The notes under the pieces were generated by a model. The model made no database searches and was not told the origin of the DNA. It was given only the letters and a program-made list of their open reading frames with translations. The translations under genes and the position numbers were made by a program. Positions 41,238 to 50,917 of a stretch of DNA of 64,000 nt are shown in pieces (within the stretch, counting starts at the first letter, position 1; each line of letters opens with the position of its first letter). The stretch covers positions 1 through 64,000 of the forward strand of contig MEPU01000006.1 of the NCBI GenBank assembly GCA_001771815.1. Reading direction: 5' to 3'. The stretch comes from Bdellovibrionales bacterium RIFCSPHIGHO2_01_FULL_40_29. GTDB taxonomy: Bacteria > Bdellovibrionota > Bdellovibrionia > Bdellovibrionales > Bdellovibrionaceae.

Positions 41238-42403
41238 TATTTAACCGCGTCTTTAAGTTGCTCGATTTTATTTACTTTTTCCCAGCTAAAGAAACCCTCA
41301 TTCAATTTTTCTTCGCGGCCAAAATGACCATACGCTGCCGTATCCGAATAAATCGGACGGAGCAAGTCGAACTCTTTAACAATTCGCGCTGGGCGCAGAT
41401 CCCAAACTTTTTTAACAGCTTCAATAAGTTTTTCACTACCCACTTTGCTGGTTCCAAAATCATTGATTGCAATACTAACAGGCTCAGCAACACCAATGGC
41501 ATAGGCAACTTGTAATAAACATTTTTCCGCAAGCCCTGCGGCCACAATATTTTTTGCAACGTGACGTGCAGCATAGGCTGCCGAACGATCCACCTTCGTC
41601 GGATCTTTGCCAGAGAATGCTCCGCCGCCGTGAGCCCCATGACCGCCATAGGTATCAACGATGATCTTACGACCTGTCAAACCCGCATCCCCCATTGGAC
41701 CACCTGTTACAAATCGGCCCGTTGGATTGATGTGAAATTTAGTATTCTTATCGATCCACTGGGATGGAATGGATTTTTTAATCAATTCTTCCATAATGAA
41801 ATCTTGAATTTCTTTCAGAGAAACATGATCTGCATGTTGAGTTGAAATAACAACGGTATCAATTCGCTTCGCCTTACCATTCTCATACTGAACTGAAACC
41901 TGAGACTTTGCATCTGGGCGTAGCCAATTCACTTTTTCTGATTTACGAATGGTTGCCAAATCTTTAACAAGTTTATGTGACATAGACAACGTGAGTGGCA
42001 TCAATTCAGAAGTCTCATTTGTAGCATATCCAAACATCAAACCCTGATCACCAGCACCTTGTTCATCAGAACCTGTTTGCTTAACTCCCATGGAAATATC
42101 TGGAGACTGCTGCCCAACAGCAACAGTCACACCACATGTTTTGTAATCAAAGCCTTTGTCTGAGTGATCATAACCAATTTTTTTAATTGTCTCCCGCGCG
42201 ACCTCTGCAAAATTCACTCGCGCCGAAGTTGTAATTTCACCGGCAATGACAACTAAACCTGTTGTTAAAAGTGTTTCACAAGCAACACGCCCTTTTGGGT
42301 CTTGTTCTAAAATTTTATCCAAAACCGCATCGCTAATTTGATCGGCCATTTTATCGGGATGCCCTTCGGACACAGATTCACTTGTGAATATATAATTTTT
42401 CAC
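41237..42403 (-). CDS. metK: S-adenosylmethionine synthase
   Basis: 388 residues. Hallmarks [28 protein letters not shown], the loop [21 protein letters not shown] and [16 protein letters not shown]. Converts methionine and ATP to SAM. First gene of the long lepA-lepB-pyrB-car operon. Its leader is about 37 nt, too short for a SAM riboswitch. Confidence 0.98.
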   Translation of the reverse strand: MKNYIFTSESVSEGHPDKMADQISDAVLDKILEQDPKGRVACETLLTTGLVVIAGEITTSARVNFAEVARETIKKIGYDHSDKGFDYKTCGVTVAVGQQSPDISMGVKQTGSDEQGAGDQGLMFGYATNETSELMPLTLSMSHKLVKDLATIRKSEKVNWLRPDAKSQVSVQYENGKAKRIDTVVISTQHADHVSLKEIQDFIMEELIKKSIPSQWIDKNTKFHINPTGRFVTGGPMGDAGLTGRKIIVDTYGGHGAHGGGAFSGKDPTKVDRSAAYAARHVAKNIVAAGLAEKCLLQVAYAIGVAEPVSIAINDFGTSKVGSEKLIEAVKKVWDLRPARIVKEFDLLRPIYSDTAAYGHFGREEKLNEGFFSWEKVNKIEQLKDAVK

Positions 42404-42447
42404 GGGTTATATACCTCTTATTTTTTTAGTATTTAGAAAGCCTTCAA

Positions 42448-42476
42448 AAAGTACAATAAGGGGGTAAAGGGGTCAA
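42448..42476 (-). promoter_or_regulatory. Promoter of the metK operon
   Basis: Minus strand: TTGACC (42471-42476), 17 nt, TACTTT (42448-42453). Lies between the hpf terminator and the metK ATG. A GAGGT ribosome site follows. Confidence 0.55.
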
Positions 42477-42485
42477 TAAAAACAC

Positions 42486-42510
42486 AAAAGCTCTGCTGAA
42501 CAGAGCTTTT
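42486..42510 (-). terminator. Terminator after hpf
   Basis: AAAAGCTCTG and CAGAGCTTTT form a 10-bp stem with a 5-nt loop, followed on the minus strand by TGTGTTTTT. It separates the hpf unit from the metK operon. Confidence 0.8.
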
Positions 42511-42548
42511 GCACAAAAATAGAATGTAAAAATGCTGCTAAATAGCCA

Positions 42549-42920
42549 CTACCCCGCTTTTTTCCATTTTGGAGTGAACTCAAACTGGCTATTAAACTCT
42601 CGCATTTTACCTTCTTTAGAGAGTTCAAATTTCTTATGATGCATGTATATTTCTTTGACCTTAAGAAACTGTTTCTCAAGCTTGTCAGCCATCATATCAA
42701 CGGCAACATATATGTCCGTTGCTGAAGCTGTTGCCTTAAAAAATTTTTGCTTTGTATTGAGCGAAATTTGGACTTGATACTCATGCTGATCTTTTGAGTA
42801 ATACACATTGCATCGACCCTCTTTCAATAAAAAACTTCCAATTTCGTCTAATTTTTCAGACGTGTAATTGACCAGAGAATCTGAGTAGTCCAGATGCTTA
42901 AAAGTGTAATTCGACTTCAT
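42549..42920 (-). CDS. hpf: Ribosome hibernation promoting factor, short form
   Basis: 123 residues, the S30AE fold (beta-alpha-beta-beta-beta-alpha): YTFKHLDYSDSLVNYTSEKL, VQISLNTKQKFFKATASATDIYVAVDMMADKLEKQ. No long-form C-terminal dimer domain. Sits in the ribosomal decoding centre of resting ribosomes. AAGGAAAAATGC precedes the ATG. Neighbouring hpf and rpoN recall the common rpoN-hpf linkage, though here apt lies between. Confidence 0.93.
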   Translation of the reverse strand: MKSNYTFKHLDYSDSLVNYTSEKLDEIGSFLLKEGRCNVYYSKDQHEYQVQISLNTKQKFFKATASATDIYVAVDMMADKLEKQFLKVKEIYMHHKKFELSKEGKMREFNSQFEFTPKWKKAG

Positions 42921-43079
42921 GCATTTTTCCTTGGGTTCCGAGTAACTTGATTGTCAACCGGACGAGCAATTCTAGCGAAGGCCCGTATGATAAACCTATC
43001 GGTAAAGCCCAGACCTTCGTTGAGCGAAAATAGAAATAAATTTATTCCAATTATGAGACGAAATTCGAGAGCTTATTGG

Positions 43080-43583
43080 TTAGTACTGAATAAGCGATTT
43101 TATAGGTTCACCTTTAAACTTCATTTGATTCAAGCCTGTAAGATTGATTAAAACCAGCATATCTTCAACACTATATCCGGCTTTCTCACAAAGCGATTGC
43201 GATGTTCGCAACGTTCCACCAGTTGCAAGCACATCGTCGCAAATAACGACACGCAGCGGATACTGTGATGGCGCTATCTCAAGCGTCGCCTCACCGTATT
43301 CAAGTTTATAAGACTCTCGAATAGTTGGTGGTGGCAATTTACCCGCTTTACGCAAAGGTAAAAAACCCTTGTTTAATTTTGCCGCAAGCATCGCAGCAAA
43401 AATAAACCCCCGTGATTCAATTCCAACAAAAATATCAATACGAGAAAGATCCAACATTTTTTCAAAATCATGGGTTATCGCCGAGAACGCTTCAGCACTT
43501 TGTAAAAGTGGAGACACATCTCGAAAAAGAACTCCGGGAATTGGAAAATCAGGAACATTTCGAATAAGCGATGAGTAGTTCAT
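43080..43583 (-). CDS. apt: Adenine phosphoribosyltransferase
   Basis: 167 residues. PRPP-binding motif VVICDDVLATGGTLRT, ESRGFIFAAMLA, and the N-terminal FPIPGVLFRDVSPLL. Salvages adenine to AMP. The gap to hpf (42921-43079) holds no gene. Confidence 0.95.
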   Translation of the reverse strand: MNYSSLIRNVPDFPIPGVLFRDVSPLLQSAEAFSAITHDFEKMLDLSRIDIFVGIESRGFIFAAMLAAKLNKGFLPLRKAGKLPPPTIRESYKLEYGEATLEIAPSQYPLRVVICDDVLATGGTLRTSQSLCEKAGYSVEDMLVLINLTGLNQMKFKGEPIKSLIQY

Positions 43584-43616
43584 ATCTAGTCCTCTTATCA
43601 GTGATCACAGATATTA

Positions 43617-45071
43617 CTAGAAGTATTTTTTACGTTGGCTAGAAGGTAATATCTTTAAGACATCACGGTACTTGGCGACCGTTCGTCGAGCAATATCAAT
43701 TCCCTCTTTACGCAGAAGCTCAACTAGTTTTTGATCCGAAAGTGGCTTTTTGGGATCTTCTTTCGATACAATTTCCCGCAATTTAAGCTTTACGGATTCA
43801 GATGCTAAGGCATCGCCACCATCGGACGAGTTGATTCCTGAATTGAAAAAATATTTCAATTCATAAATCCCTTGCGGCGTGTGCATATACTTTGATGTTG
43901 TCACACGACTGACTGTAGATTCATGCATACCGATATCATTAGCAATATCTCGCAGAACCATTGGCTTTAAAAAGGCTGGTCCCTTTTCAAAAAATTCTTT
44001 TTGATGTTTTACTATGCTGTCGCTGACCTTAAAAATTGTTCGCTGACGCTGATGAATGGACTTTATGAGCCAGACTGCTGATTTCAATTTTTCTTGAATA
44101 TACTCAGACGCGACCTTGTCGCCGGTTGGATTCGCGCCACCCTTAAGCATATTTTTATAGAAATTTGAAATTTTTAATTTTGGCAAGCCGTCTTCATTCA
44201 ATGAAACAATAAAATCATCACCCACTTTATAAACATAAACATCCGGAGTGACAAATTGAGTATCATTTCCAGCATAGCTTCGACCTGGCTTCGGCTCCAT
44301 GGCATAAATAATTTTACACATGTCGACGACAACTTCCATCGACCGGTTCATGACTTTTGCAATGGCCTCATAGTTCTTTTTTTCCAAATCCTTTAAATGA
44401 TTTGAAATCAAAGCCACCAAATCATTGGTGTCTTCTTCAAGCAACCGAGCTTGAATCAACAAACATTCCTTCAGATCGCGCGCACCAACTCCTGGTGGAT
44501 CAAACTGATGGATCAAGCTCAACGTATCCTCGAGCAAACCAATATCTATTTTTTCTTCCTCAGAAATTTGCGTGAGGGGCACTTTTAAATAACCATCATC
44601 ATCAATATGAGCGATCAAAGCATCCGCAGCTTGTTCTTCTTCATCTGAAAACCCGGTCATTTTAACTTGCCAGTAAAGATGATCATGCAAGGTCTGCGTT
44701 GTCGAAATTATGTTTTCATAATTCATAATTTCTTCGTTACCATGAGAGGCTTCTCGTGGCGCTTTATGTTGAGTTTCTAAATAGGATTCCCATTCAAATT
44801 CATCTTGCTTTTGTGGATCCTGAATACTTTCGGCACCAGGCGTTTCCAATTGGGTGTTGTCCACATTGGTTTGCTGTTCGGCTTCTTTGGTGCGCTGAAA
44901 ATCTTCTTCTTTTAAAACTTCGGCCTCTTCCAGGATTGGATTTTCTTCCAATTCACTTCGGACTTGCGACTCCAATTCAAGTCGCGACAACTGCAACAAT
45001 TTAATCGCTTGTTGCAACTGGGGAGTGATCACCAGGTTTTGACTTAAATTCATCGTTTGTCTTAATGCCAT
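43617..45071 (-). CDS. rpoN: RNA polymerase sigma-54 factor
   Basis: 484 residues. Region I is the glutamine-rich MNLSQNLVITPQLQQAIKLLQLSR, followed by an acidic region II (about 50-110), the core-binding domain, a helix-turn-helix and the RpoN box ARRTVAKYRD, which reads the -24 element. Preceded by lptB with 21 nt between. Confidence 0.98.
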   Translation of the reverse strand: MALRQTMNLSQNLVITPQLQQAIKLLQLSRLELESQVRSELEENPILEEAEVLKEEDFQRTKEAEQQTNVDNTQLETPGAESIQDPQKQDEFEWESYLETQHKAPREASHGNEEIMNYENIISTTQTLHDHLYWQVKMTGFSDEEEQAADALIAHIDDDGYLKVPLTQISEEEKIDIGLLEDTLSLIHQFDPPGVGARDLKECLLIQARLLEEDTNDLVALISNHLKDLEKKNYEAIAKVMNRSMEVVVDMCKIIYAMEPKPGRSYAGNDTQFVTPDVYVYKVGDDFIVSLNEDGLPKLKISNFYKNMLKGGANPTGDKVASEYIQEKLKSAVWLIKSIHQRQRTIFKVSDSIVKHQKEFFEKGPAFLKPMVLRDIANDIGMHESTVSRVTTSKYMHTPQGIYELKYFFNSGINSSDGGDALASESVKLKLREIVSKEDPKKPLSDQKLVELLRKEGIDIARRTVAKYRDVLKILPSSQRKKYF

Positions 45072-45092
45072 CGTCTTTTACCAGTGTCCTTT

Positions 45093-45818
45093 TTACAGTC
45101 TAAAGTTTTCGCCCAAATAAAATTTACGAGCCAAGTCAGATGTCGCAATTTCCTGAGACGTTCCACGAACCTGAATCTGCCCGTCCTTCAATATATAAGC
45201 ATAATCGCAAATCCCCAAAGTCTCACGCACGTTATGATCCGTGATCAAAACTCCTATACCTTTGGCCTTAAGATCATTGATGATATTTTGGATATCGGCA
45301 ACAGCTATCGGATCAATCCCTGCAAACGGTTCATCCAATAATAAAAATTGAGGTGATGAGGCCAATGCTCGAGCAATCTCAACACGACGTCGCTCCCCAC
45401 CAGATAATGAATAACCATAGGATTCTCGAATGTGATTAATGCGAAAGTCCTGTAGAAGTGATTCCAGGCGAGTTCGCCGATCTTGTGCTGTAAAACCTTG
45501 GGCTTCGAGAGCCACTTGAATATTCTCTTCAACTGTTAGCTTACGAAAAATACTTGGCTCTTGAGCCAGATAACTCAAACCAGCTCGTGCTCGCTTGTAC
45601 ATTGGAAAATCAGTAATATTTAATTCATTAAGATAAATATCACCAGAGTCAGGCTTCACCAAACCCACCACCATATAAAATGAAGTGGTTTTCCCAGCTC
45701 CATTTGGCCCTAATAAGCCAACCACCTGACCCGATTCAACTTCAAATGAAGCCTCTTGAACGACTTTGCGCCCTTTGTACTGCTTTGAAATTTTTGAAAT
45801 ACTGAGTTTATGTGTCAT
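45093..45818 (-). CDS. lptB: LPS export ABC transporter ATPase
   Basis: 241 residues. Walker [14 protein letters not shown], signature [15 protein letters not shown], Walker [13 protein letters not shown] and [10 protein letters not shown] with the switch histidine. It powers LPS extraction together with LptF and LptG, which are not in this window. Adjacent to the LptC/LptA fusion without a gap. Confidence 0.97.
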   Translation of the reverse strand: MTHKLSISKISKQYKGRKVVQEASFEVESGQVVGLLGPNGAGKTTSFYMVVGLVKPDSGDIYLNELNITDFPMYKRARAGLSYLAQEPSIFRKLTVEENIQVALEAQGFTAQDRRTRLESLLQDFRINHIRESYGYSLSGGERRRVEIARALASSPQFLLLDEPFAGIDPIAVADIQNIINDLKAKGIGVLITDHNVRETLGICDYAYILKDGQIQVRGTSQEIATSDLARKFYLGENFRL

Positions 45819-46814
45819 TTATTTTTCAGGCTTTCTTTGTCCAGTCACGTTAACTTGATTTATCTTAACTTTTTTCCCGCCTTCAAGGAAGACGATTTCT
45901 TGCCCTCGTATTTCATCCTCGCCTTGCTGGACTTTGGGGTTGCCTCGTAATGTCATTTTATCTTCAACTAAATCCATCTCAAGTTCGTTACACGTTGCAA
46001 TCTTATCTTTTTCAACCAGTCGCACACCTTGACTCACAACAATACGCTCTAAAGATTTTTGCAAATTTGAATAAAAAAATCGTGCTCGCGGAGCTTCTAT
46101 TTTACTTTCACCTAAAACCATTCGCACCTGCCCCATAAATAAGGCCTCTTGACTGCTGTTGTAAAATTCAGCGGTCTGCGAAGTCAGATTAAATTTTTTA
46201 TTATCAATACTCTTGCTTGCCGCCACCTGGCTCAAAATTTCCATTTTATTATTTCTAATATCAACTCTTAATCCATTTCCACGAAGTTGAAATCCACTGC
46301 CCTTACTATCTGGTGGTCCCTGCATATACACCGCATCTGTGCTATTCATAATTTTGTCTTTCGCTGTATATCTTAGTGAATCTGTTTTAAATTGATAGCC
46401 ATTCGTACTCGTCGTTAAGACTTCTCCACGAATAATCATATCTTTGGTGGTGCCATCGATTTCTCCAACTTCTCCCATAACGGTAAAGCTGGAGTTATTC
46501 TCAGAAAAAAATTGAACCTTAACTTTTTTTAACACCCATTGAGCGTCCGATGTCCCCGAGGCTTCGGAAGCAAACAATTCATAACTGCGTTTGTTTTCAT
46601 CATTTTCAACGATATGGACTCCAAGAGCTTTCTGCTCAATGGCATCTTTTTTCTGATTCTGGGCAAGGGCCTGTAGTTTCTGATACTGAGAGATGCTATC
46701 CGTTGGTTTTTCCAGCAATTTTGGCGACATAAACAGGACCTCCAAAAAAATGAAGGTCACCAATAGTGCAAAAAGAAGCGTGTACTTATTGAGTTTGGGT
46801 ATCCGTAGTCGCAT
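45819..46814 (-). CDS. LptC-LptA fusion-like LPS transport protein
   Basis: 331 residues. N-terminal membrane helix (about 12-29) and an LptC-like domain (60-180: LGVHIVENDENKRSYELFASEA, TTSTNGYQFKTDSLRYTAKDKIM). A second OstA/LptA-like repeat region (about 185-325) follows: FNLTSQTAEFYNSSQEALFMGQVRMVLGESKIEAPRARFFYS, then a repeat ending in KVKINQVNVTGQ. Normal LptC is about 190 residues. So the bridge part that LptA usually provides appears attached. Overlaps the upstream TolR-like gene by 29 nt. Confidence 0.8.
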   Translation of the reverse strand: MRLRIPKLNKYTLLFALLVTFIFLEVLFMSPKLLEKPTDSISQYQKLQALAQNQKKDAIEQKALGVHIVENDENKRSYELFASEASGTSDAQWVLKKVKVQFFSENNSSFTVMGEVGEIDGTTKDMIIRGEVLTTSTNGYQFKTDSLRYTAKDKIMNSTDAVYMQGPPDSKGSGFQLRGNGLRVDIRNNKMEILSQVAASKSIDNKKFNLTSQTAEFYNSSQEALFMGQVRMVLGESKIEAPRARFFYSNLQKSLERIVVSQGVRLVEKDKIATCNELEMDLVEDKMTLRGNPKVQQGEDEIRGQEIVFLEGGKKVKINQVNVTGQRKPEK

Positions 46815-47394
46815 TTTCTTTACTCACATCTTTTGCGACCGCAAAATTAATTGGTCCGCCACCGGCTTCATAGATGGAGTACATTATCTTTTTTAAGGTT
46901 AAGTAATCAATGCCTTTATCCGCTTGCAATGTGACGCGTCTCCACGCATTTGGATCAATCTCTTCATTACCCAATGTTTTATCAACAACATTCTTCAATT
47001 TATTCTTAATCTTCGCATCAGTTTCGGCTTTAGCTTTTTCAAGGAGTATTCGAACTTCATCGCGCAAGCGCGGAATAGTCCAATCTTTTGAAGATTTCAC
47101 TTCATCAAAAGTGGCCACCTGCAATCGATCAATTAAAACTTCTTTTCCAGAAACAGTGACCACAACAGCGGGTTTCAAATCTGCAACCCGATTTGCTTTT
47201 GGCAAAACAACTTCTTTGGGAATATAAAGAATTTCTCCAGTTGAGTTGTAATTTTGAAGTAAGAAAATAACCAACACAGTGAACATATCCACCATCGCAG
47301 TTAATGAAAGAATCGCTGTAACAGCACGCTTTCCTCCGCGACGCTTCAAGATATTGTGATTACGATAACGTTGGCCAGGTCTAAAAATTGCCAT
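46786..47394 (-). CDS. TolR/ExbD-like protein (AglS-type)
   Basis: 202 residues. One membrane helix with the motor aspartate in LTAMVDMFTVLVIFLL, then a periplasmic domain with a longer loop than usual (ILLEKAKAETDAKIKNKLKNVVDKTLG) and the ending KIMYSIYEAGGGPINFAV. In Myxococcus two TolR-like proteins and one TolQ-like protein form the gliding motor; the same set lies here. Confidence 0.85.
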   Translation of the reverse strand: MAIFRPGQRYRNHNILKRRGGKRAVTAILSLTAMVDMFTVLVIFLLQNYNSTGEILYIPKEVVLPKANRVADLKPAVVVTVSGKEVLIDRLQVATFDEVKSSKDWTIPRLRDEVRILLEKAKAETDAKIKNKLKNVVDKTLGNEEIDPNAWRRVTLQADKGIDYLTLKKIMYSIYEAGGGPINFAVAKDVSKENATTDTQTQ

Positions 47395-47867
47395 TAGTTT
47401 GGTCCTCCAGTTAATAGCTCAGGCGAAAATCCCGCGCGTAGACCCGTATCCATGGCACCGACGACAACTTCATACATAATATCGTCTTCAATAGCCATTT
47501 TTACCCCAGCTTTATCTGGGTACAGTTGCTTGATTTTAATCAAATCTGCTTCCAATGATTCATTGTCATAAGCATCGCTCAATTTTGGAATGGGGCGAAC
47601 ATCTTTTCCAACAAATAGAACATATCCCGTTTTTCGAATCTCAAGTTTCAACACCACATCTTCAAGAGGAGGCGGCTTCAACTCTTTTTGCTCCGGATCG
47701 CGAGGAGAAGCGAACGAAGCGCCAAGCTGAATCATTGATACTTGCGTCCAAACAGCTGTAATGAGTAGGAATGTAATAAGGACGGACATCAGATCGATCA
47801 CCGGAACTAAATTAAGTTCGGTATTCACATCTCGTCCTCGTCCACCACCTGAGCTTATATGAGCCAT
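47394..47867 (-). CDS. TolR/ExbD-like protein (AglV-type)
   Basis: 157 residues. Membrane helix with the aspartate in LNLVPVIDLMSVLITFLLITA and a short periplasmic domain (LELRKTGYVLFVG-type LEIRKTGYVLFVG). Shares one nucleotide with the next TolR-like gene. Confidence 0.87.
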   Translation of the reverse strand: MAHISSGGGRGRDVNTELNLVPVIDLMSVLITFLLITAVWTQVSMIQLGASFASPRDPEQKELKPPPLEDVVLKLEIRKTGYVLFVGKDVRPIPKLSDAYDNESLEADLIKIKQLYPDKAGVKMAIEDDIMYEVVVGAMDTGLRAGFSPELLTGGPN

Positions 47868-47898
47868 TTAGATCTCCGTAATTCTTAAATTAAAAAAA

Positions 47899-48576
47899 TT
47901 AGTCTTTCATTTTATCACGGTTAGAAGCGATTAAATTCATCAAGCTCATGCTTGATTCAATCATTTCATTTTCCGTTTTTTGAATCATATGCTGGAACAA
48001 TCCGTAAAAAACGATCGCTGCAATAGCCACCATCAGACCGAAACCAGTACAATTCAAGGCATGCGAAATACCTTCAGATAGTAATTGTGCTTTTGTCGCT
48101 GGATCAGCTTTTGATACCGCTCGGAATGAACCGATCATACCAAAAATAGTTCCCAATAGACCTGCTAACACAGCAATATTACCAAACACGGCTAAAAATG
48201 AAGTCCAACCTTCAAGGCGAGGAGTTTCGCGCATCACTGCTGCATCCATTGCCACTTGAATTTCTTCATCAGGACGCTTATTCATAGCCTGAACCAATCC
48301 CGCTTTCATTGTATTTGCCAATGGTGTGGGTTTTGAATCACAAAAAGAAATAGCCTGGCGCAAATCGCCACCAATAATCATTCTAAAAATTTGATCTGCA
48401 AACTCTTTCTTATCTACACGCAAAGATTTTAAAGTTAAAAATCTTTCGATAATGAGCACTGTTGATAAAACGGCGATCACTAAAATCACATACATAACCG
48501 TTCCGCCCTCGGTAAAGGCTCGCACGATCGGGTTCATATTCTCTACATTCGCTACATTCGCTACAACTGGGTCCAC
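47899..48576 (-). CDS. TolQ/ExbB-like proton channel (AglR-type)
   Basis: 225 residues, three membrane helices: GGTVMYVILVIAVLSTVLIIERFL, FLAVFGNIAVLAGLLGTIFGMIGSF and ALNCTGFGLMVAIAAIVFYGLF. The last two carry the conserved TolQ/ExbB residues lining the proton path. It forms the stator with the TolR-like proteins and should drive the FHA-TonB protein upstream. Confidence 0.92.
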   Translation of the reverse strand: MDPVVANVANVENMNPIVRAFTEGGTVMYVILVIAVLSTVLIIERFLTLKSLRVDKKEFADQIFRMIIGGDLRQAISFCDSKPTPLANTMKAGLVQAMNKRPDEEIQVAMDAAVMRETPRLEGWTSFLAVFGNIAVLAGLLGTIFGMIGSFRAVSKADPATKAQLLSEGISHALNCTGFGLMVAIAAIVFYGLFQHMIQKTENEMIESSMSLMNLIASNRDKMKD

Positions 48577-48594
48577 AACAATCCTCCTCTTAAA

Positions 48595-50613
48595 TTATTT
48601 TTGGCCTTGAAACAAAAACGGGTAAGTCACTTCAGCAACTGTTCCTGCTGGTGGCTCCGGAAAACGTAAAGCAACAAGGCGCGCCCGCACGCACTCTTCA
48701 ACTGAAGGATTATCCAACGTTGATTTGCCCTTTACCAATCGTGCATTTCGAGCAATTCCACGTTCATGGATATCCCAGACAATCACAACTTTACCTTCTA
48801 ACTTCGAATCTTTTTTATACTCGCGATCATAACATGCTTTAAATGATTGAAGCGCTGAACGAACAACTCGGCGAACAGCTTCACGATCGATAGATCCTGA
48901 AAATTCTTCTTCAGCTCCACCCGCTTGAATAGCAACTTGGTCCTTGCTTCCAAATCCAGTACCACTTCCGTAAGCACTTTGCCCTGAACCCCGCCCCTGA
49001 GTTCCAATTCCAGCAATCCCTTGCGTGGCTGTTCCTTTACCGCCGGCTCCAGTGTCTTTGAATTTAGAACCTAAATCATCGCCACCGCGATTTTCATTGA
49101 ATCCTGATGATCCCGTTGCTTTCTCGCCAGCTCCAAGTAATTCACCCGTTCCGCTGTATGCTTTGTCTAATTTGCTTCGTGCTCCACCAGATCCAAACGC
49201 TGCCAGCAATCCTGAGTTTGTTGGATCTGGTTCTTTGCTCTGTGCATTTGCGGCTGATTTATCACCCGTTTTGATAGCGCCACCCTGCTTAGTGGATGTA
49301 AACATTTTTGCCTTCAACTTTGAGTCTTTAGGTTTCACTTCGTTCGCTCGACCAGCTGAAGAAGCCGCAACCGCTTTTCGCTCCGGTTTTGTCACATCAC
49401 CTTTAATTTTCTGCTCAGCTTGCTTTTCACTTGCTTTAACAACCTTTTTTGGTGGCTCAGGTGGCTTGGGTGGAGGTGTTTCTTTTGGCGGATCCTTCGG
49501 CTCTGGTGGTGGCGTTGCTGCCACCACTGGAACTGGAGGTTTCGTAAAAATAACTTGAGCAACGCGCTCAACATCTTCTTCAACCTCAACATCTTTTGGC
49601 ATAGATACAGATACAATTAAACTTGTTAATGCTGCAAAAATAAGTGCTGCCAAGATACCTGTAAATTCAGAAGATGACAGAATCAATGGAGATTCAAAAA
49701 TAACAGCCGGAGCCTTCGGTGCAAACCGAACAACAAGCTGCATTTCATTAATCAATGTTATAAAAACCGATTCATTCTGTTGCAAACGATAATTCTGATC
49801 CGCAACAACTTTTAACGATCCTTCGCGCAGGACTTCCACTTTCATTTCTAAAGTGGAACGGATCTGAACACCTGACGTAAAATCTAAAAATGCCCAATCC
49901 TTCGGAGCAGAACCCTCTGGAACTTGAATATCTAAATTATTTCCAAGTTTTTTTAGCCCTACTGGAACAAAGTGATATGTATTAATAATTCGTTCTTTCC
50001 AGGAAACAACCACTTCAACCATTTGGCCTTTTCCAGGTTTAAAATACTGGCGAAGATCCTTATTTTCACTGGCTGGAGCAAATGTTTTTTTACCTTTTTT
50101 AGAACTATTTTTTAAAGTTGTCGCCTTTGTCGGACTAACTTTATGAATGACTTCAGAATGAATTTTTGGTTTTTCTGAAGCAACTGCAGCAGGAGATCGT
50201 ACAATTACTGGCTCCACCACTGAAGGGCGTGCCGCTTCCTGCTGTCTAGTTGAAGGCACTGTCGGTTCGATAACAATTTCAGAACTCGCTTTAGGAGTAT
50301 GAACTGGTTTAGGTGCACCAACAAAAAATACGACTCGATAAGGTCCCACTGAAAACTCATCCCCAGAAACCAGTTCCTCATCAAGAATACTATTCCCATT
50401 TTTGTAGGTTCCAATTGCCGAACCTAAGTCGCAAATAAAAAATTGCTGACCACGTTTTTCAACCAAGCAATGAATTGAAGACACCTCTGTAGAGTCCAAA
50501 TCAATGTCAACTTCAGCTTGATGCCCAATAATAATTTGATCTTTATCCACAAACTGCTTAACAACGTGAATTTGATCATTCTTGAATACTCGAAAGATTA
50601 AAGGAGATTTCAA
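48595..50613 (-). CDS. FHA and TonB-like protein (GltG/PglI-type)
   Basis: 672 residues. N-terminal FHA domain (about 20-95: DSTEVSSIHCLVEKRGQQFFICDLGSAIGTYKNGNSI) for phosphothreonine binding in the cytoplasm. A membrane helix near 315-340 is followed by a Pro/Lys-rich periplasmic stretch and Gly-rich segments. The C-terminal domain is typical of AgmX/PglI proteins (about 575-670: VVRSALQSFKACYDREYKKDSKLEGKVVIVWDI, ending VTYPFLFQ). In Myxococcus this family links the motor to the periplasmic Glt proteins. Confidence 0.88.
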   Translation of the reverse strand: MKSPLIFRVFKNDQIHVVKQFVDKDQIIIGHQAEVDIDLDSTEVSSIHCLVEKRGQQFFICDLGSAIGTYKNGNSILDEELVSGDEFSVGPYRVVFFVGAPKPVHTPKASSEIVIEPTVPSTRQQEAARPSVVEPVIVRSPAAVASEKPKIHSEVIHKVSPTKATTLKNSSKKGKKTFAPASENKDLRQYFKPGKGQMVEVVVSWKERIINTYHFVPVGLKKLGNNLDIQVPEGSAPKDWAFLDFTSGVQIRSTLEMKVEVLREGSLKVVADQNYRLQQNESVFITLINEMQLVVRFAPKAPAVIFESPLILSSSEFTGILAALIFAALTSLIVSVSMPKDVEVEEDVERVAQVIFTKPPVPVVAATPPPEPKDPPKETPPPKPPEPPKKVVKASEKQAEQKIKGDVTKPERKAVAASSAGRANEVKPKDSKLKAKMFTSTKQGGAIKTGDKSAANAQSKEPDPTNSGLLAAFGSGGARSKLDKAYSGTGELLGAGEKATGSSGFNENRGGDDLGSKFKDTGAGGKGTATQGIAGIGTQGRGSGQSAYGSGTGFGSKDQVAIQAGGAEEEFSGSIDREAVRRVVRSALQSFKACYDREYKKDSKLEGKVVIVWDIHERGIARNARLVKGKSTLDNPSVEECVRARLVALRFPEPPAGTVAEVTYPFLFQGQK

Positions 50614-50900
50614 CGTCCACCTCTAAGTCGTTGGATGTCTTCTGTCGTACGTCGCATTTCTGGCAAGAAATTTTCACGCAGTTTAATAAGACGTTTATAA
50701 TTAAAATTCTTTTTCTGAAAGAGATAAAATAACTCGGGCTTTTGTGCAGAACCTTCGACAAGCTCATCTTCAAAGTTTAAAGTTTGTTTTCGATCTGGTT
50801 TTGTTGTTGATGCTGACGCAGCATTGGCTTGCGCCATACTGATGTCAGACCAACACATCAGGAGCAATACAATTGCGAAGCTCATTCTAAGAAGATTCAT
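50610..50900 (-). CDS. Small exported protein in the Glt-like cluster
   Basis: 96 residues. Signal peptide of about 23 residues (LLLMCWSDISMA) and a basic mature part (NFEDELVEGSAQKPELFYLFQKKNFNYKRLIKLRENFLPEM). I recognise no family. It overlaps the FHA-TonB gene by 4 nt, so it is translated with it and likely works in the periplasm with the same machine. Confidence 0.75.
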   Translation of the reverse strand: MNLLRMSFAIVLLLMCWSDISMAQANAASASTTKPDRKQTLNFEDELVEGSAQKPELFYLFQKKNFNYKRLIKLRENFLPEMRRTTEDIQRLRGGR

Positions 50901-50917
50901 CTCGATACCCCGTTTTC

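Noticed and set aside
42404-42447. SAM riboswitch before metK
   Set aside because: Only about 37 nt separate the predicted start of transcription from the ATG, and no conserved fold is seen.
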